In this document: piece after piece, positions 6,397 through 6,428 of the stretch
How the letters are laid out: each line of letters begins with the position of its first letter
How positions within the stretch are numbered: the stretch's first letter is position 1
Position numbers and translations under genes: made by a program
The notes under the pieces: model-generated
Seen by the model: only the letters and a program-made list of their open reading frames with translations
Databases searched by the model: none
What the model was told of the DNA's origin: nothing
Assembly (NCBI GenBank): GCA_019745755.1
Contig: JAIESS010000087.1
Coordinates: 1 to 6,428 of the forward strand
Reading direction: 5' to 3'
Length of the DNA stretch: 6,428 bases
Origin: Alphaproteobacteria bacterium
GTDB taxonomy: Bacteria > Pseudomonadota > Alphaproteobacteria > Paracaedibacterales > JAKBAR01

Positions 6397-6428
6397 ATGT
6401 GTGACGCAGCATCAATAGAACTTTCCAA
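6397..6428 (+). CDS. Possible start of a further ORF, cut by the window end
   Basis: An ATG at 6397, one base after the preceding stop codon, opens a frame reading MCDAASIELS that is still open at the last base. AAAGG at 6386-6390 lies six bases upstream and would be a suitable ribosome binding site, so the ORF could be translationally coupled to the small exported-protein gene. Ten codons are too few to identify a product or to be sure that it is a gene. Confidence 0.35.
   Translation, partial: MCDAASIELS

Overview
The window looks like a stretch of chromosome from an AT-leaning alphaproteobacterium. Three proteins point that way: a membrane-anchored cytochrome c with a CycM-type N-terminus, a plant-type (GCS2-family) glutamate-cysteine ligase rather than the enterobacterial type, and an ErpA-type A-type carrier. 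The base composition and the large unrecognised exported protein would suit a host-associated lineage such as a Holosporales- or Rickettsiales-like group. That placement is inference, not something the sequence proves.

Layout, left to right. The 5' part of cycM runs on the minus strand and leaves the window at base 1. A roughly 200-base divergent region follows, with a good promoter candidate for cycM and a short ORF of doubtful status. Then, all on the plus strand, come gshA (glutathione synthesis, first step), a long gene for an exported protein of 868-872 residues that I do not recognise, and erpA (iron-sulfur cluster delivery). A stem-loop separates the large gene from erpA. erpA and the minus-strand dapB (lysine and diaminopimelate synthesis) converge on a 137-base region holding a strong GC-rich hairpin. 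Divergent from dapB is a gene for a small exported, lysine/glutamate-rich protein, with the possible start of another ORF directly behind it.

The known genes are housekeeping functions: respiration, thiol redox, Fe-S assembly and cell-wall precursor synthesis. They do not form one pathway, and alternating strands and intergenic hairpins suggest mostly single-gene transcription units. I saw no tRNA, rRNA, CRISPR array, insertion sequence or phage gene. The parts least explained by known families are the large exported protein, the small exported protein and the palindromic region between erpA and dapB. I did not find convincing evidence of a new multi-gene system.
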